Assembly (NCBI RefSeq): GCF_027988105.1
Contig: NZ_JAQJZJ010000007.1
Span: 186,001 to 250,000 of the forward strand
Direction: 5' to 3'
DNA from: Pseudomonas aestuarii
Lineage (GTDB): Bacteria > Pseudomonadota > Gammaproteobacteria > Pseudomonadales > Pseudomonadaceae
DNA: 64,000 bases
A model generated the notes under the pieces. It was not told the DNA's origin, ran no database searches, and saw nothing but the letters and a program-made list of their open reading frames with translations. Made by a program: the position numbers and the translations under genes. Below are positions 56,986 to 64,000 of this stretch, in pieces; within the stretch, counting starts at the first letter, position 1, and each line of letters starts with the position of its first letter.

Positions 56986-59487
56986 TCAGCGTTTTAGTCC
57001 GAGCCGCATGCCGATCTTGGCTATTTCGAAGTACAGCAGCAGTGCGGCGCCGTAGGCAAAGGCCACTAACCACTGCTCGATCGAGGCGGGCTGGAAAGCA
57101 AAAACCCGAGCCAGCGGCGTGATGGCGGTCACCAACAGCAACATCGCCAGGGTGCCGGCGAGCACCCATCCGCCAACCCGGGACAGCCCCAACAACATCG
57201 ATCGCCAACCCTGTACGGGCGAACGGTTGGCGAGGATCAGCCCGGTATTGGCCACCACCAGGGTAATGAAGGCCAAACCGCGGGCCACATCCTGCGCCAT
57301 GCCATTGGCCAGCCCGCTGTGATACAGGGCCACCACCACGAGGCTGACGCCGAGACCCTGGAGCATGCCCAGTGCGATGTGGCGCATGCTCACCAGCGGT
57401 TCGTGCAGTGCGCGTGGTGGCTGACGCATTGGCTCGCCACGGCCATTCTCGGCCTCGAACACGATCGAGCAGGCCGGGTTGATCAGCAGTTCGAGAAGGG
57501 CGATGTGAATCGGCGCCAGCAGCAAGGGCAATCCCAGCAGCACGGGCATCAGGCTCAGGCCGATAATCGGCATATGCACGGCGATGGTATAGATCAGTGC
57601 CTGGCGCAGGTTGGCGAAGATCTTCCGGCCGCGCCGGATGGCCGCAACTATGGCGCTGAAATCGTCGTCGAGCAGCACCAGCGCCGCCGCTTCGCGCGCC
57701 ACATCGGTGCCGCGCTTGCCCATGGCGATGCCGATGTGGGCGGCCTTGAGCGCTGGCGCATCATTGACCCCGTCGCCGGTCATCGCCACCACCTCACCAC
57801 TGGCCTTGAGGCTCTCCACCAGTGCCAGTTTCTGCTGCGGGCTGACCCGGGCAAAGACGCTGGTCGAGCGCAGGCAGTCGGCCAGTTGGGAGGCATCCAT
57901 CGCGGCCAGCTCCCTGCCACTGCACACCCTTGTGCTGGCGATGCCGGCTGCGGCGGCAATGGCTCGTGCGGTGCGCGGATGATCGCCGGTAATCATCACC
58001 AGGCGGATACCGGCGCGCTGGCACTCGGCGATGGCCGCAGGCACGTCGTCGCGCAGCGGGTCGGCCAACCCGAGCAGGCCGATGTACTGCAAGGCAAAGT
58101 CATGCTGGATCTCCGGCCATTGTGGACCCGGTGGATGGCGCGCCTTTGCCACGCCGAGTACCCGCAGGCCGCGTTCGGCCAGCTGTTCGGCCTGTTGCAG
58201 TACCTGCTGGCAGTCGCCTGGAGACAGGTGGCAGAGGTCGACAATCGCCTCCGGCGCGCCCTTGGTGGCGACGAACGCCGGTTCGGCGGCATGCTCCTGC
58301 CACAGGTGCGACATCGCCAGCTGAGCCGGTGACAGTTCGTATTCGCGCACCAGCAGCCAATCCGGATGCAGGTGCTCGGTATTGGCCAGGTAGTCATGGG
58401 CGAAGCGGTGAAAGGCTTGCTCCATCGGGTCATGCGGTTCGATTTCGCTGGCCAGCACTGCGTATTCGAGCAGTTCGTGGAATTCTTCCGGCAGCGCCGC
58501 GGACGTCAGCGTGTCGACGTCGAGAACCTCGCCAGCGACGCACAGGGCCGCCACCTGCATGCGGTTGTGCGTCAGCGTGCCGGTTTTGTCCACGCACAGC
58601 ACACTGGTTTGTCCCAGGGTTTCGATGCTGCTCAGGCGTCTCGTGAGGACCTGATGGCGAGCGATCCTGCGCGCGCCGAGAGCCAGGAAGACGATCATGA
58701 TCACCGGCAGTTCCTGCGGCAGGATGCCCATGGCCAGGGTGATGCCGGCCAGCAGCGCCTCCAGCCAGCCGCCGCGCAACAGCTGATAGAGCAAGGTCAA
58801 GAATACGCACAAGCCGGCCCCGATAACCGCCAGCCGCCGAGTCAGTCGCGCGATTTCAGCCTGCAGCGGGGCCGACTGCAGGGAGATGTCCTGCAATGAC
58901 TGGCCGATATGACCGATCTGGGTGGCTTTGCCGATCGCACTGACCTGGATCAGGCCTTGCCCGCGGACGACCAAGGTGCCGGCGAATACCTCGCTGCCAT
59001 CGGCAAACTTGGCCACCGCCGCGGACTCTCCGGTGAGCATCGATTCATCAACGGCCAGTTCATGCGCCTGCAAGAGCAGGCCGTCGGCGGGCACGCGGTC
59101 GCCCTCGGCGAGCATCAGGATGTCCTCGCGCACCACTTCACGCCCGGCTATGCGCACGGGTTTGCCGTCCCGGATCACCAGGGCTCTGGGGCTTGAAAGG
59201 TCGCGCAGAGACTCCAGGGCACGCTCGGTATGGCGTTCCTGAAGCACCGTGATGGAAATGATGATGAACACGAACCCGAGCAGGATCAACGCCTCACGTG
59301 GGTCGCCCATGGTCAGGTAAATCGCCCCTGCACCGAGTAACAGCAGGAACATCGGCTCGCGCAGCACGCTAACGGCGATGCTGAGCAAGTTGCGACGCTG
59401 ATCGGTGCCCAGCTCATTGGGGCCTTCGGCGCTGAGGCGGGCGGCGGCCTGCTGCTGGCTGAGTCCGCTCGGCAGTTCGATACTCAT
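56986..59487 (-). CDS. Cation-transporting P-type ATPase (P2-like)
   Basis: This 833-residue pump has an N-terminal cation-ATPase domain (LPSGLSQQQAAARLSAEGPNELG), TGES actuator loop, phosphorylation motif VDKTGTLTH, nucleotide domain KGAPE, hinge TGDGVNDAPALK and a membrane-domain motif GILPQELPVIM in M4. The M4 PQELP differs from PEGLP of Ca2+ pumps and from CPC of heavy-metal pumps. ELLINPACSIVFEAE in M6 is typical of PMA1/Ca2+-like bacterial pumps. ATG at 59487 has AGGGGAA upstream; the long frame extension beyond it runs antisense through codA and is not real. Ion specificity is open. Confidence 0.9.
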   Translation of the reverse strand: MSIELPSGLSQQQAAARLSAEGPNELGTDQRRNLLSIAVSVLREPMFLLLLGAGAIYLTMGDPREALILLGFVFIIISITVLQERHTERALESLRDLSSPRALVIRDGKPVRIAGREVVREDILMLAEGDRVPADGLLLQAHELAVDESMLTGESAAVAKFADGSEVFAGTLVVRGQGLIQVSAIGKATQIGHIGQSLQDISLQSAPLQAEIARLTRRLAVIGAGLCVFLTLLYQLLRGGWLEALLAGITLAMGILPQELPVIMIVFLALGARRIARHQVLTRRLSSIETLGQTSVLCVDKTGTLTHNRMQVAALCVAGEVLDVDTLTSAALPEEFHELLEYAVLASEIEPHDPMEQAFHRFAHDYLANTEHLHPDWLLVREYELSPAQLAMSHLWQEHAAEPAFVATKGAPEAIVDLCHLSPGDCQQVLQQAEQLAERGLRVLGVAKARHPPGPQWPEIQHDFALQYIGLLGLADPLRDDVPAAIAECQRAGIRLVMITGDHPRTARAIAAAAGIASTRVCSGRELAAMDASQLADCLRSTSVFARVSPQQKLALVESLKASGEVVAMTGDGVNDAPALKAAHIGIAMGKRGTDVAREAAALVLLDDDFSAIVAAIRRGRKIFANLRQALIYTIAVHMPIIGLSLMPVLLGLPLLLAPIHIALLELLINPACSIVFEAENGRGEPMRQPPRALHEPLVSMRHIALGMLQGLGVSLVVVALYHSGLANGMAQDVARGLAFITLVVANTGLILANRSPVQGWRSMLLGLSRVGGWVLAGTLAMLLLVTAITPLARVFAFQPASIEQWLVAFAYGAALLLYFEIAKIGMRLGLKR

Positions 59488-59905
59488 CGGTTCCCCTGCA
59501 TGCTGCCTTTCGCTCCATTCGGCTGATTGTCGGGTGGCCCGCTGTTGACCACGCTCGGCCGCGTCGATCCGCCCTATGCTTGCGCGTAAAAGGCTAGATA
59601 GCCATGTAAAAACCCGCACCGATCGATTGCCAAGCGCTACTCGATACCATCGGCGTGTATCAATTATGGATAAGCCGCCGGAAAAGTGGAGAATCCGCAG
59701 GTTGCGAATGCTCCGCCTGGCGATTGAACACCATGAGCAGATCACGGCAAATTGCCTTGAGCTGGATGGCAATGCTCGCCATTGCCGGGCAGGGCAGGAC
59801 GACCAGCCCTGCATGCCGTGATCTTGTTGAGCTGCGTTCCTCGGCCTGCGCAGCCGAGGGCCTGTTAGTCTACGGCTGGATCTGTGCCTACACCTGGAGA
59901 TACCC
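59488..59905. other. Divergent region between P-type ATPase and codA
   Basis: These 418 bp hold no gene I can support; the frames present lack ribosome sites and family features. The A/T-rich stretch 59595-59700 probably has promoter elements for one or both flanking genes. No strong palindrome was seen. Confidence 0.4.
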
Positions 59906-61162
59906 ATGCATATCGTCAATGCGCGTCTGCGCGGCCGCAGCGGCCTGTTTCGCATCGAGCTGGCGCACACGCGCATCGCCGCCATAGTTGCGCAGGCGCA
60001 GGAGTTGGTCGCCGCAGCGGATGAACTGGACGCAGCCGGTAACCTGGTGGTGCCGCCATTCGTCGAGCCGCATATCCACCTCGACGCGGCTCTCACGGCT
60101 GGCGAGCCGAACTGGAACCTCAGTGGCACCCTGTTCGAAGGCATCGAGCTCTGGGCCGAACGCAAGGCTCTGGTCACTCACGAGGACAGCAAGCAGCGGG
60201 CGCGCAAGGCCATCGACATGCTGGTCGACCACGGCATCCAGCACGTGCGCAGCCATGTCGACGTCACCGACCCGACCCTGGCAGCGCTCAAGGCCTTGCT
60301 CGAGGTGCGCGAGGAAACCCGTCACCTGATCGACCTGCAGCTCGTTGCCTTTCCCCAGGAGGGCATCGAGTCTTACGCCAATGGCCGCGCGCTGATGGAG
60401 CAGGCCGTAGCACTGGGCGTCGATGTGGTGGGCGGTATCCCGCATTTCGAGAACACCCGCGAACAGGGGGTCAGCTCGATCAAGTTCCTCATGGACCTGG
60501 CCGAGCGCAGTGGTTGCCTGGTGGATGTGCATTGCGACGAGACCGACGATCCGCACTCGCGCTTTCTCGAGGTACTGGCCGAAGAGGCGCGGGTGCGCGG
60601 CATGGGCGCGCGGGTCACGGCCAGCCATACCACCGCCATGGGCTCCTACGACAACGCCTACTGCTCCAAGTTGTTCCGCCTGCTCAAGCAGTCGCAGATC
60701 AACTTCGTCTCCTGCCCGACCGAGAGCATCCACCTGCAGGGCCGTTTCGATGTCTATCCCAAGCGCCGCGGGCTGACTCGCGTCGCCGAACTCGACCGCG
60801 CCGGGCTGAATGTCTGTTTCGGCCAGGATTCGATCGTCGACCCCTGGTATCCGCTTGGCAACGGCAACATCCTGCGCATCCTCGAGGCCGGCCTGCACAT
60901 CTGCCACATGCTTGGTTTCGAGGATCTGCAGCGCTCGCTCGACCTGGTCACCGACAACAGCGCAAAAACCCTCAACCTGGGGGAGGGCTACGGCATCGAA
61001 GTGGGGCGCCCGGGCAACTTGCTGATTCTGTCCGCCGCCAGCGATTACGAAATGCTGCGCAGCCAGGGCCATGCCCTGGTGTCGGTCCGCGCCGGCCAGG
61101 TATTGATGCGTCGCACACCGGCGCAGGTGGTGCGCGTCAACGCGTCCGGGGCAGGGCGATAG
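59906..61162 (+). CDS. codA: Cytosine deaminase
   Basis: This 418-residue amidohydrolase converts cytosine to uracil and ammonia. Metal and catalytic motifs are PHIHLDAAL, HCDETDD with the catalytic Glu, TASHTTAMGSY, CPTESIHLQGR and GQDSIVDPWYPLGN, nearly the same as E. coli CodA. It has no codB permease alongside. It broadens the nucleobase-salvage theme of the window, but lies 36 kb from the purine block and lacks the TTGTRTACAA site. Confidence 0.95.
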   Translation: MHIVNARLRGRSGLFRIELAHTRIAAIVAQAQELVAAADELDAAGNLVVPPFVEPHIHLDAALTAGEPNWNLSGTLFEGIELWAERKALVTHEDSKQRARKAIDMLVDHGIQHVRSHVDVTDPTLAALKALLEVREETRHLIDLQLVAFPQEGIESYANGRALMEQAVALGVDVVGGIPHFENTREQGVSSIKFLMDLAERSGCLVDVHCDETDDPHSRFLEVLAEEARVRGMGARVTASHTTAMGSYDNAYCSKLFRLLKQSQINFVSCPTESIHLQGRFDVYPKRRGLTRVAELDRAGLNVCFGQDSIVDPWYPLGNGNILRILEAGLHICHMLGFEDLQRSLDLVTDNSAKTLNLGEGYGIEVGRPGNLLILSAASDYEMLRSQGHALVSVRAGQVLMRRTPAQVVRVNASGAGR

Positions 61163-61253
61163 CCCCAGCAGCTCGAATGTCCCGGGTTGATCCTATGACC
61201 AGGTGCCAGGGCTGTTTCGGGCCGCCTCGTGGTACGAGCGGTGATCCGGGGCG

Positions 61254-61625
61254 TCAGGCCGCCGCGAAGCGCTCGTTCAGGTAGGCAATGATCGCCTTGG
61301 ACTCGTACAGCCAGGTGCTCTGGCCGTTGTCCTCGATGCGCAGGCACGGCACCTTGATCTTGCCGCCTTGCTCCAGCAGGGCTTGGCGATGCTGGTCGTC
61401 GTTCTTGGCGTCGCGCAGGGTGATCGGTACGTTGAGTTTGTGCAGGGTGCGGCGGGTCTTTACGCAGAATGGGCAAGCATGAAACTGGTACAGCGCCAGG
61501 CCTGTTGCGGCTTGCGCGACTGCGGCCTGCGCGGCAGGCGCGCGCTTGAGCTTGCGCGGGCGGGTGATGAAGTCGAGAAACACGATCAACTGGCCGAGAC
61601 CGATTCTGAGTGCCTTGATAAGCAT
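61254..61625 (-). CDS. Glutaredoxin/GST-N domain protein with CPFC motif
   Basis: This 123-residue protein has an N-terminal hydrophobic/basic segment (LGQLIVFLDFITRPRKLKR), then a thioredoxin fold with redox motif FHACPFCVKTRRTL, cis-Pro segment IKVPCLRIED and STWLYESKAIIAYLNERF. The first 30 residues could anchor it to the membrane. A thiol-disulfide or glutathionylation role is likely. ATG at 61625. Confidence 0.88.
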   Translation of the reverse strand: MLIKALRIGLGQLIVFLDFITRPRKLKRAPAAQAAVAQAATGLALYQFHACPFCVKTRRTLHKLNVPITLRDAKNDDQHRQALLEQGGKIKVPCLRIEDNGQSTWLYESKAIIAYLNERFAAA

Positions 61626-61800
61626 TGCGTGACAACCCTGGGTAGAAAATGGCGGGGGCAAGCTTACCCGAGTTTGTCGCTGTCGGCCTGTGCGTTGGTC
61701 GCCTGCCGGGGCTTTAGCCCCAGTCAGGGCCGCCTTTAGGCATAATTGCCCCTATGCCCGAGTCACCTTGCCCATCAGCACCCATGAACCAGAGCGCCCA

Positions 61801-62025
61801 ATGAAGCCCGAAGACCTGCAACTGCTGGTGACCCGCGAAATGCCTTTCGGCAAATACAAAGGCCGCTTGATCGCCGACCTGCCTGGCCGCTACCTCAACT
61901 GGTTCGCCCGCGAGGGCTTTCCCAAAGGAGAAATTGGTCGCCTGCTGGAGTTGATGCAGGAAATCGATCACAACGGCCTGTCGTCGTTACTCGATCCATT
62001 GCGCCAGACGCCACGCAGGCAGTAG
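61801..62025 (+). CDS. DUF3820 family protein
   Basis: This 74-residue protein has the DUF3820 core MPFGKYKGRLIADLPGRYL, then WFAREGFPKGEIGRLLELM. In pseudomonads such proteins are labelled putative quorum-sensing-regulated virulence factor; the function is not established. ATG at 61801 is preferred to upstream in-frame codons that cross the GGGGC-TTTA-GCCCC hairpin (61708-61721). A decayed second copy is at 63801-63965. Confidence 0.88.
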   Translation: MKPEDLQLLVTREMPFGKYKGRLIADLPGRYLNWFAREGFPKGEIGRLLELMQEIDHNGLSSLLDPLRQTPRRQ

Positions 62026-62209
62026 TGGACGGGACGGTAAGGTGGGGAGGGGCAGCGGCTGATATCAGCGTCACCGGTATAGCTCCGCGTAGCGCTCGAC
62101 CCAATACCGCGCGGTTACGCCAAGTGCCAGCGTTGCTCAAACGGCCAGTCACGGCAGGCCTGGCCGTTCCGCGTCGAGTTGGTCTGCGTCTGTTTGTGCT
62201 CGCTAATAG

Positions 62210-62244
62210 CTGCAATGGCCAATGGGGGGAACAGGCCATTGCAG
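62210..62244. terminator. Hairpin between convergent DUF3820 and SYLF genes
   Basis: An 11-bp perfect stem CTGCAATGGCC/GGCCATTGCAG with a 13-nt loop, just past the SYLF stop (62251). No U-tract, so termination is probable but unproven. Confidence 0.6.
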
Positions 62245-62250
62245 TCGAGC

Positions 62251-62811
62251 TTAGCGGCGGATTTTCGAGATCTTCGTTCCTTCAATACTGACGCCGGCCA
62301 TCAACCCTTGCTGATCGAAGATAAATGCATAGGCGTCTTCCTGCAGCGTGGATGTCGACAGATTCTTCGCGATCCCCTCGTCGACCACGACAACGGTCGG
62401 TCCAACACCGATTTCCAGGCCCTTGCTCTCGCGCAACTGGGCGATGGCTTTATCGCTCATCAGAAACACCGCATATCCGTAGGACTGGGCACCTATCTGC
62501 AACCCCCAGGAGCCGGTTACGGAGTTGTAGTAGTCTTCAATTTCTCCCCCCCTCATCAGTACCCCCTCGCCGTAGCTGCCGCCGAATACGAGGCCGGCTT
62601 TGACGATATTCGGGAACACCAGCACCGCCTTGGCCGTCTGCGAGAGCTTCTCTGCCAATGGCTGGGATTTATAGAGGGTCTGCAGTGCTTGTCGGGCGTC
62701 CGTGTTCAGATCTTCCGCGGTGGCGGCGCTGGCATAGTTCAGCGCACCGGCAGATAGCAATGACAAGGCTACGAGGGCGATCGGGAGGAAGCGTTTCAGA
62801 GAGATGTTCAT
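62251..62811 (-). CDS. Ysc84/SYLF-domain exported protein
   Basis: This 186-residue protein has a Sec signal peptide (MNISLKRFLPIALVALSLLSAGALNYASA, shown in two parts: about 20 hydrophobic residues ending ASA). The mature part is a Ysc84/SYLF lipid-binding domain: KAVLVFPNIVKAGLVFGGSY, GVLMRGG, YAVFLMSDKAI and GPTVVVVDEG. ATG at 62811 has GGAG upstream. Periplasmic or outer-membrane location is likely; the role is unknown. Confidence 0.88.
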   Translation of the reverse strand: MNISLKRFLPIALVALSLLSAGALNYASAATAEDLNTDARQALQTLYKSQPLAEKLSQTAKAVLVFPNIVKAGLVFGGSYGEGVLMRGGEIEDYYNSVTGSWGLQIGAQSYGYAVFLMSDKAIAQLRESKGLEIGVGPTVVVVDEGIAKNLSTSTLQEDAYAFIFDQQGLMAGVSIEGTKISKIRR

Positions 62812-63325
62812 GGTTGACTCCACGACTAGCAAAATAGACAGGGTATGACGAACCCGATTGCGCGGGCCCGCATGTGCGTCTAGTGGTGCGGCTGCATCCT
62901 TGCCTCACGCTCCTGCCCCAGGTTGCCCTCGACAATTGGCGAAACGCCAGAACCGGCCACTTACCTCAGCGATTAGTTCGCTGTCGGGCGGCCAGACCTG
63001 CTGTTGCTTTCAGCCATCTCATCGTGATGACCGACTACCCAAAGGCGCTCCGGGCCCCACCACCGCCTTGCAGGATGCGCGAGTGCCCAGCGCTTCTCTG
63101 TGCGCCAGCGTACCCTCATGACGGATAGTCAATTACAGCTGGCGCTCGCCGCACACGTGAGCGTACCGGTATACCTGCCTGGTCATGTCCGGGGCGTTTC
63201 CATGCCGCTGCTGCTGGAGCCACTCACAAGTGTCGTGCGTGCGTTATCGTACAGACGCGGTTCGGCTATCGCGCTCAGTCTGACGGCTTGCAGGTTACTG
63301 CCAGTAGGCTAGTGGAGACGCCGCT
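62812..63325. other. Intergenic region with no supported gene
   Basis: These 514 bp show only short overlapping frames without family features. GACTACCCAAAGGCG and similar stretches give no recognisable regulatory motif. The base composition is less regular than in genes, suggesting decayed sequence. Confidence 0.4.
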
Positions 63326-63472
63326 ATGCTCGAGTTCATTGTGATTGTCTTGTTGGTCATGTGGGTGCTTGGACTGGTTACGTCTTACACCATGGGCGGG
63401 CTCATCCACATTCTGCTGGTTGTGGCCGTCGTGGTCTTACTGTTCCGGGTCATCCAGGGCCGACGCTTGTAA
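63326..63472 (+). CDS. lmo0937-family (DUF5670) small membrane protein
   Basis: This 48-residue protein, MLEFIVIVLLVMWVLGLVTS then YTMGGLIHILLVVAVVVLL and FRVIQGRRL, has two transmembrane helices and the GGLIHILL...RVIxGRR pattern of the lmo0937/DUF5670 family. GGAG 11 bp before the ATG supports it. It is short enough to be missed by standard length cut-offs. Function unknown; it is often near stress genes. Confidence 0.85.
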   Translation: MLEFIVIVLLVMWVLGLVTSYTMGGLIHILLVVAVVVLLFRVIQGRRL

Positions 63473-63546
63473 TCCATCCAATCCCGAGTAGCGCCGGAGG
63501 AGGTTCCAGCCGGCGCAGCTCACTTACTGTTTACCGGAGGCGACAG

Positions 63547-63765
63547 ATGGACGGACTGAAAATGCTCGGGCTGGTGCTGATAGTTGCGGGTGCCTTGGCA
63601 CTCGGCTATGGCGGCTTTAGCTACACCAAAGAGACCCATCAGGTCGACATGGGCCCGCTGCATATGGAAATGGCTGAAAAACGATGGGTCAACATCCCCC
63701 TCTGGGCCGGTATCGGGGGGATCGTGCTGGGTGGGCTGTTGCTGGTTGCGCGCGGTAAAAAGTAA
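63547..63765 (+). CDS. DUF3185 small membrane protein
   Basis: This 72-residue protein has two helices (MLGLVLIVAGALALGYGGF and IPLWAGIGGIVLGGLLLV) joined by a soluble loop with TKETHQVDMGPLHMEMAEK, the DUF3185 pattern. GGAGG precedes the ATG at 63547. It follows the lmo0937-type gene by 74 bp and may be co-transcribed. Function unknown. Confidence 0.85.
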   Translation: MDGLKMLGLVLIVAGALALGYGGFSYTKETHQVDMGPLHMEMAEKRWVNIPLWAGIGGIVLGGLLLVARGKK

Positions 63766-63800
63766 CGTTGGCAAGGCGTCCGATTTCTCCAGGGCGGGCT

Positions 63801-63965
63801 GCAACTCGGAAGCTGTCCAGGTACCCGCCGAATGTCTTTCAGTAGATACAGCGGCCGCTTGATCAGCGACCATCCTGGCCGCTGCAACCGGTTCGCCCTC
63901 TGGAATTGATGCAGGCAATCGACCACAACGGCCCGTCGCCATTGCGCAGCAAACTACGCTGTTAG
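63801..63965 (+). pseudogene. Degenerate second copy of the DUF3820 gene
   Basis: Bases 63832-63965 align with 61839-62000 of the DUF3820 gene: ATGTCTTTCAGTAGATAC versus ATGCCTTTCGGCAAATAC, then GGCCGCTTGATC and TTGATGCAGG. The copy reads MSFSRYSGRLISDHPGR for about 25 residues, then a deletion of roughly 33 bp shifts the frame to TGA. Homology seems to begin near 63801 (GCAACTC). It is a partial, frame-shifted duplicate and not functional as the original protein. Confidence 0.85.
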
Positions 63966-64000
63966 TGGCCTGTTGGGTCGGTTCGAGTAGTCAATTACGC

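Noticed and set aside
59488..60177. 230-codon N-terminal extension of the P-type ATPase
   Set aside because: It runs antisense through the codA start and its Arg/Ser-rich residues do not resemble any P-type domain; ATG at 59487 with AGGGGAA is the true start.
61708..61721. GGGGC-TTTA-GCCCC hairpin as a regulatory element of DUF3820
   Set aside because: Five base pairs only; likely a fragment of the CTTTAGCC-type repeats or chance in GC-rich DNA.

Overview
The window is typical GC-rich pseudomonad chromosome. An ArgR-type AraC regulator, a gcl-hyi-glxR-ttuD-pyk block, an aroC neighbourhood and many REP-like palindromes all point to Pseudomonas sensu lato, and much of the order resembles P. 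aeruginosa as I recall it. I see no rRNA, tRNA, CRISPR array, insertion sequence or prophage.

Layout. 1-2.9 kb: 5'-truncated argR, a voltage-gated-type K+ channel and a urea transporter. 3-24.3 kb: a purine/ureide catabolic locus. On the minus strand gcl-hyi-glxR-ttuD-pyk takes glyoxylate to pyruvate, and puuE-uraD-alc-allA-puuD takes urate intermediates to glyoxylate plus urea. Between and beside them lie uraH (+), a xanthine/urate NCS2 permease with a Tsx-like porin, a HbpS/GlcG-like protein, a RutR-like TetR regulator, moaA and a few unrelated genes (solute-binding protein, methyltransferase, Kef antiporter). A dCache chemoreceptor follows. 26.8-33.4 kb: a tightly overlapping three-gene operon of PEP-synthase-like protein, double-HAD (beta-phosphoglucomutase-like plus trehalose-phosphatase-like) protein and GH65 glycoside phosphorylase/hydrolase. 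Its codon flavour differs from the flanks and it looks acquired. 33.5-39.6 kb: conserved core genes (membrane-anchored hypothetical, alpha/beta hydrolase, aroC, MFS, mtnD, small membrane protein, histidine phosphatase). 39.6-47.2 kb: alkA-ogt repair pair, a YadGH-type ABC exporter and an RND adaptor/pump pair. 47.3-56.2 kb: MDR and SDR oxidoreductases, a Tat-exported multicopper oxidase, LysE and BenE transporters, a MarR regulator divergent from a PLP aminotransferase, and a GST. 56.3-64 kb: DUF2238 membrane protein, P-type ATPase, cytosine deaminase, a glutaredoxin/GST-N protein, DUF3820, a Ysc84/SYLF protein, two very small membrane proteins and a decayed second DUF3820 copy.

How it works together. 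The purine block forms an almost complete route from imported urate to central metabolism: PuuD, UraH, UraD, PuuE, Alc and AllA give glyoxylate and urea; Gcl, Hyi, GlxR and TtuD give 2-phosphoglycerate, with Pyk ending at pyruvate (enolase is elsewhere). The urea transporter fits the urea released by Alc and AllA, and MoaA fits the molybdenum cofactor needed by xanthine dehydrogenase, which is not in the window. Six copies of a 10-bp palindrome, TTGTRTACAA, lie in front of every main transcription unit of this block and I noticed none elsewhere in the window; I read this as one GntR-type regulon whose regulator lies outside the window. A second, RutR-like palindrome sits 4 bp from one of these sites between the TetR gene and moaA.

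The most unusual element is the Pps/double-HAD/GH65 operon. The last two genes together have the domain order I recall for mycobacterial OtsB1 (Rv2006), here split into two overlapping genes and joined to a PEP-synthase-like gene. Function and substrate are unproven.
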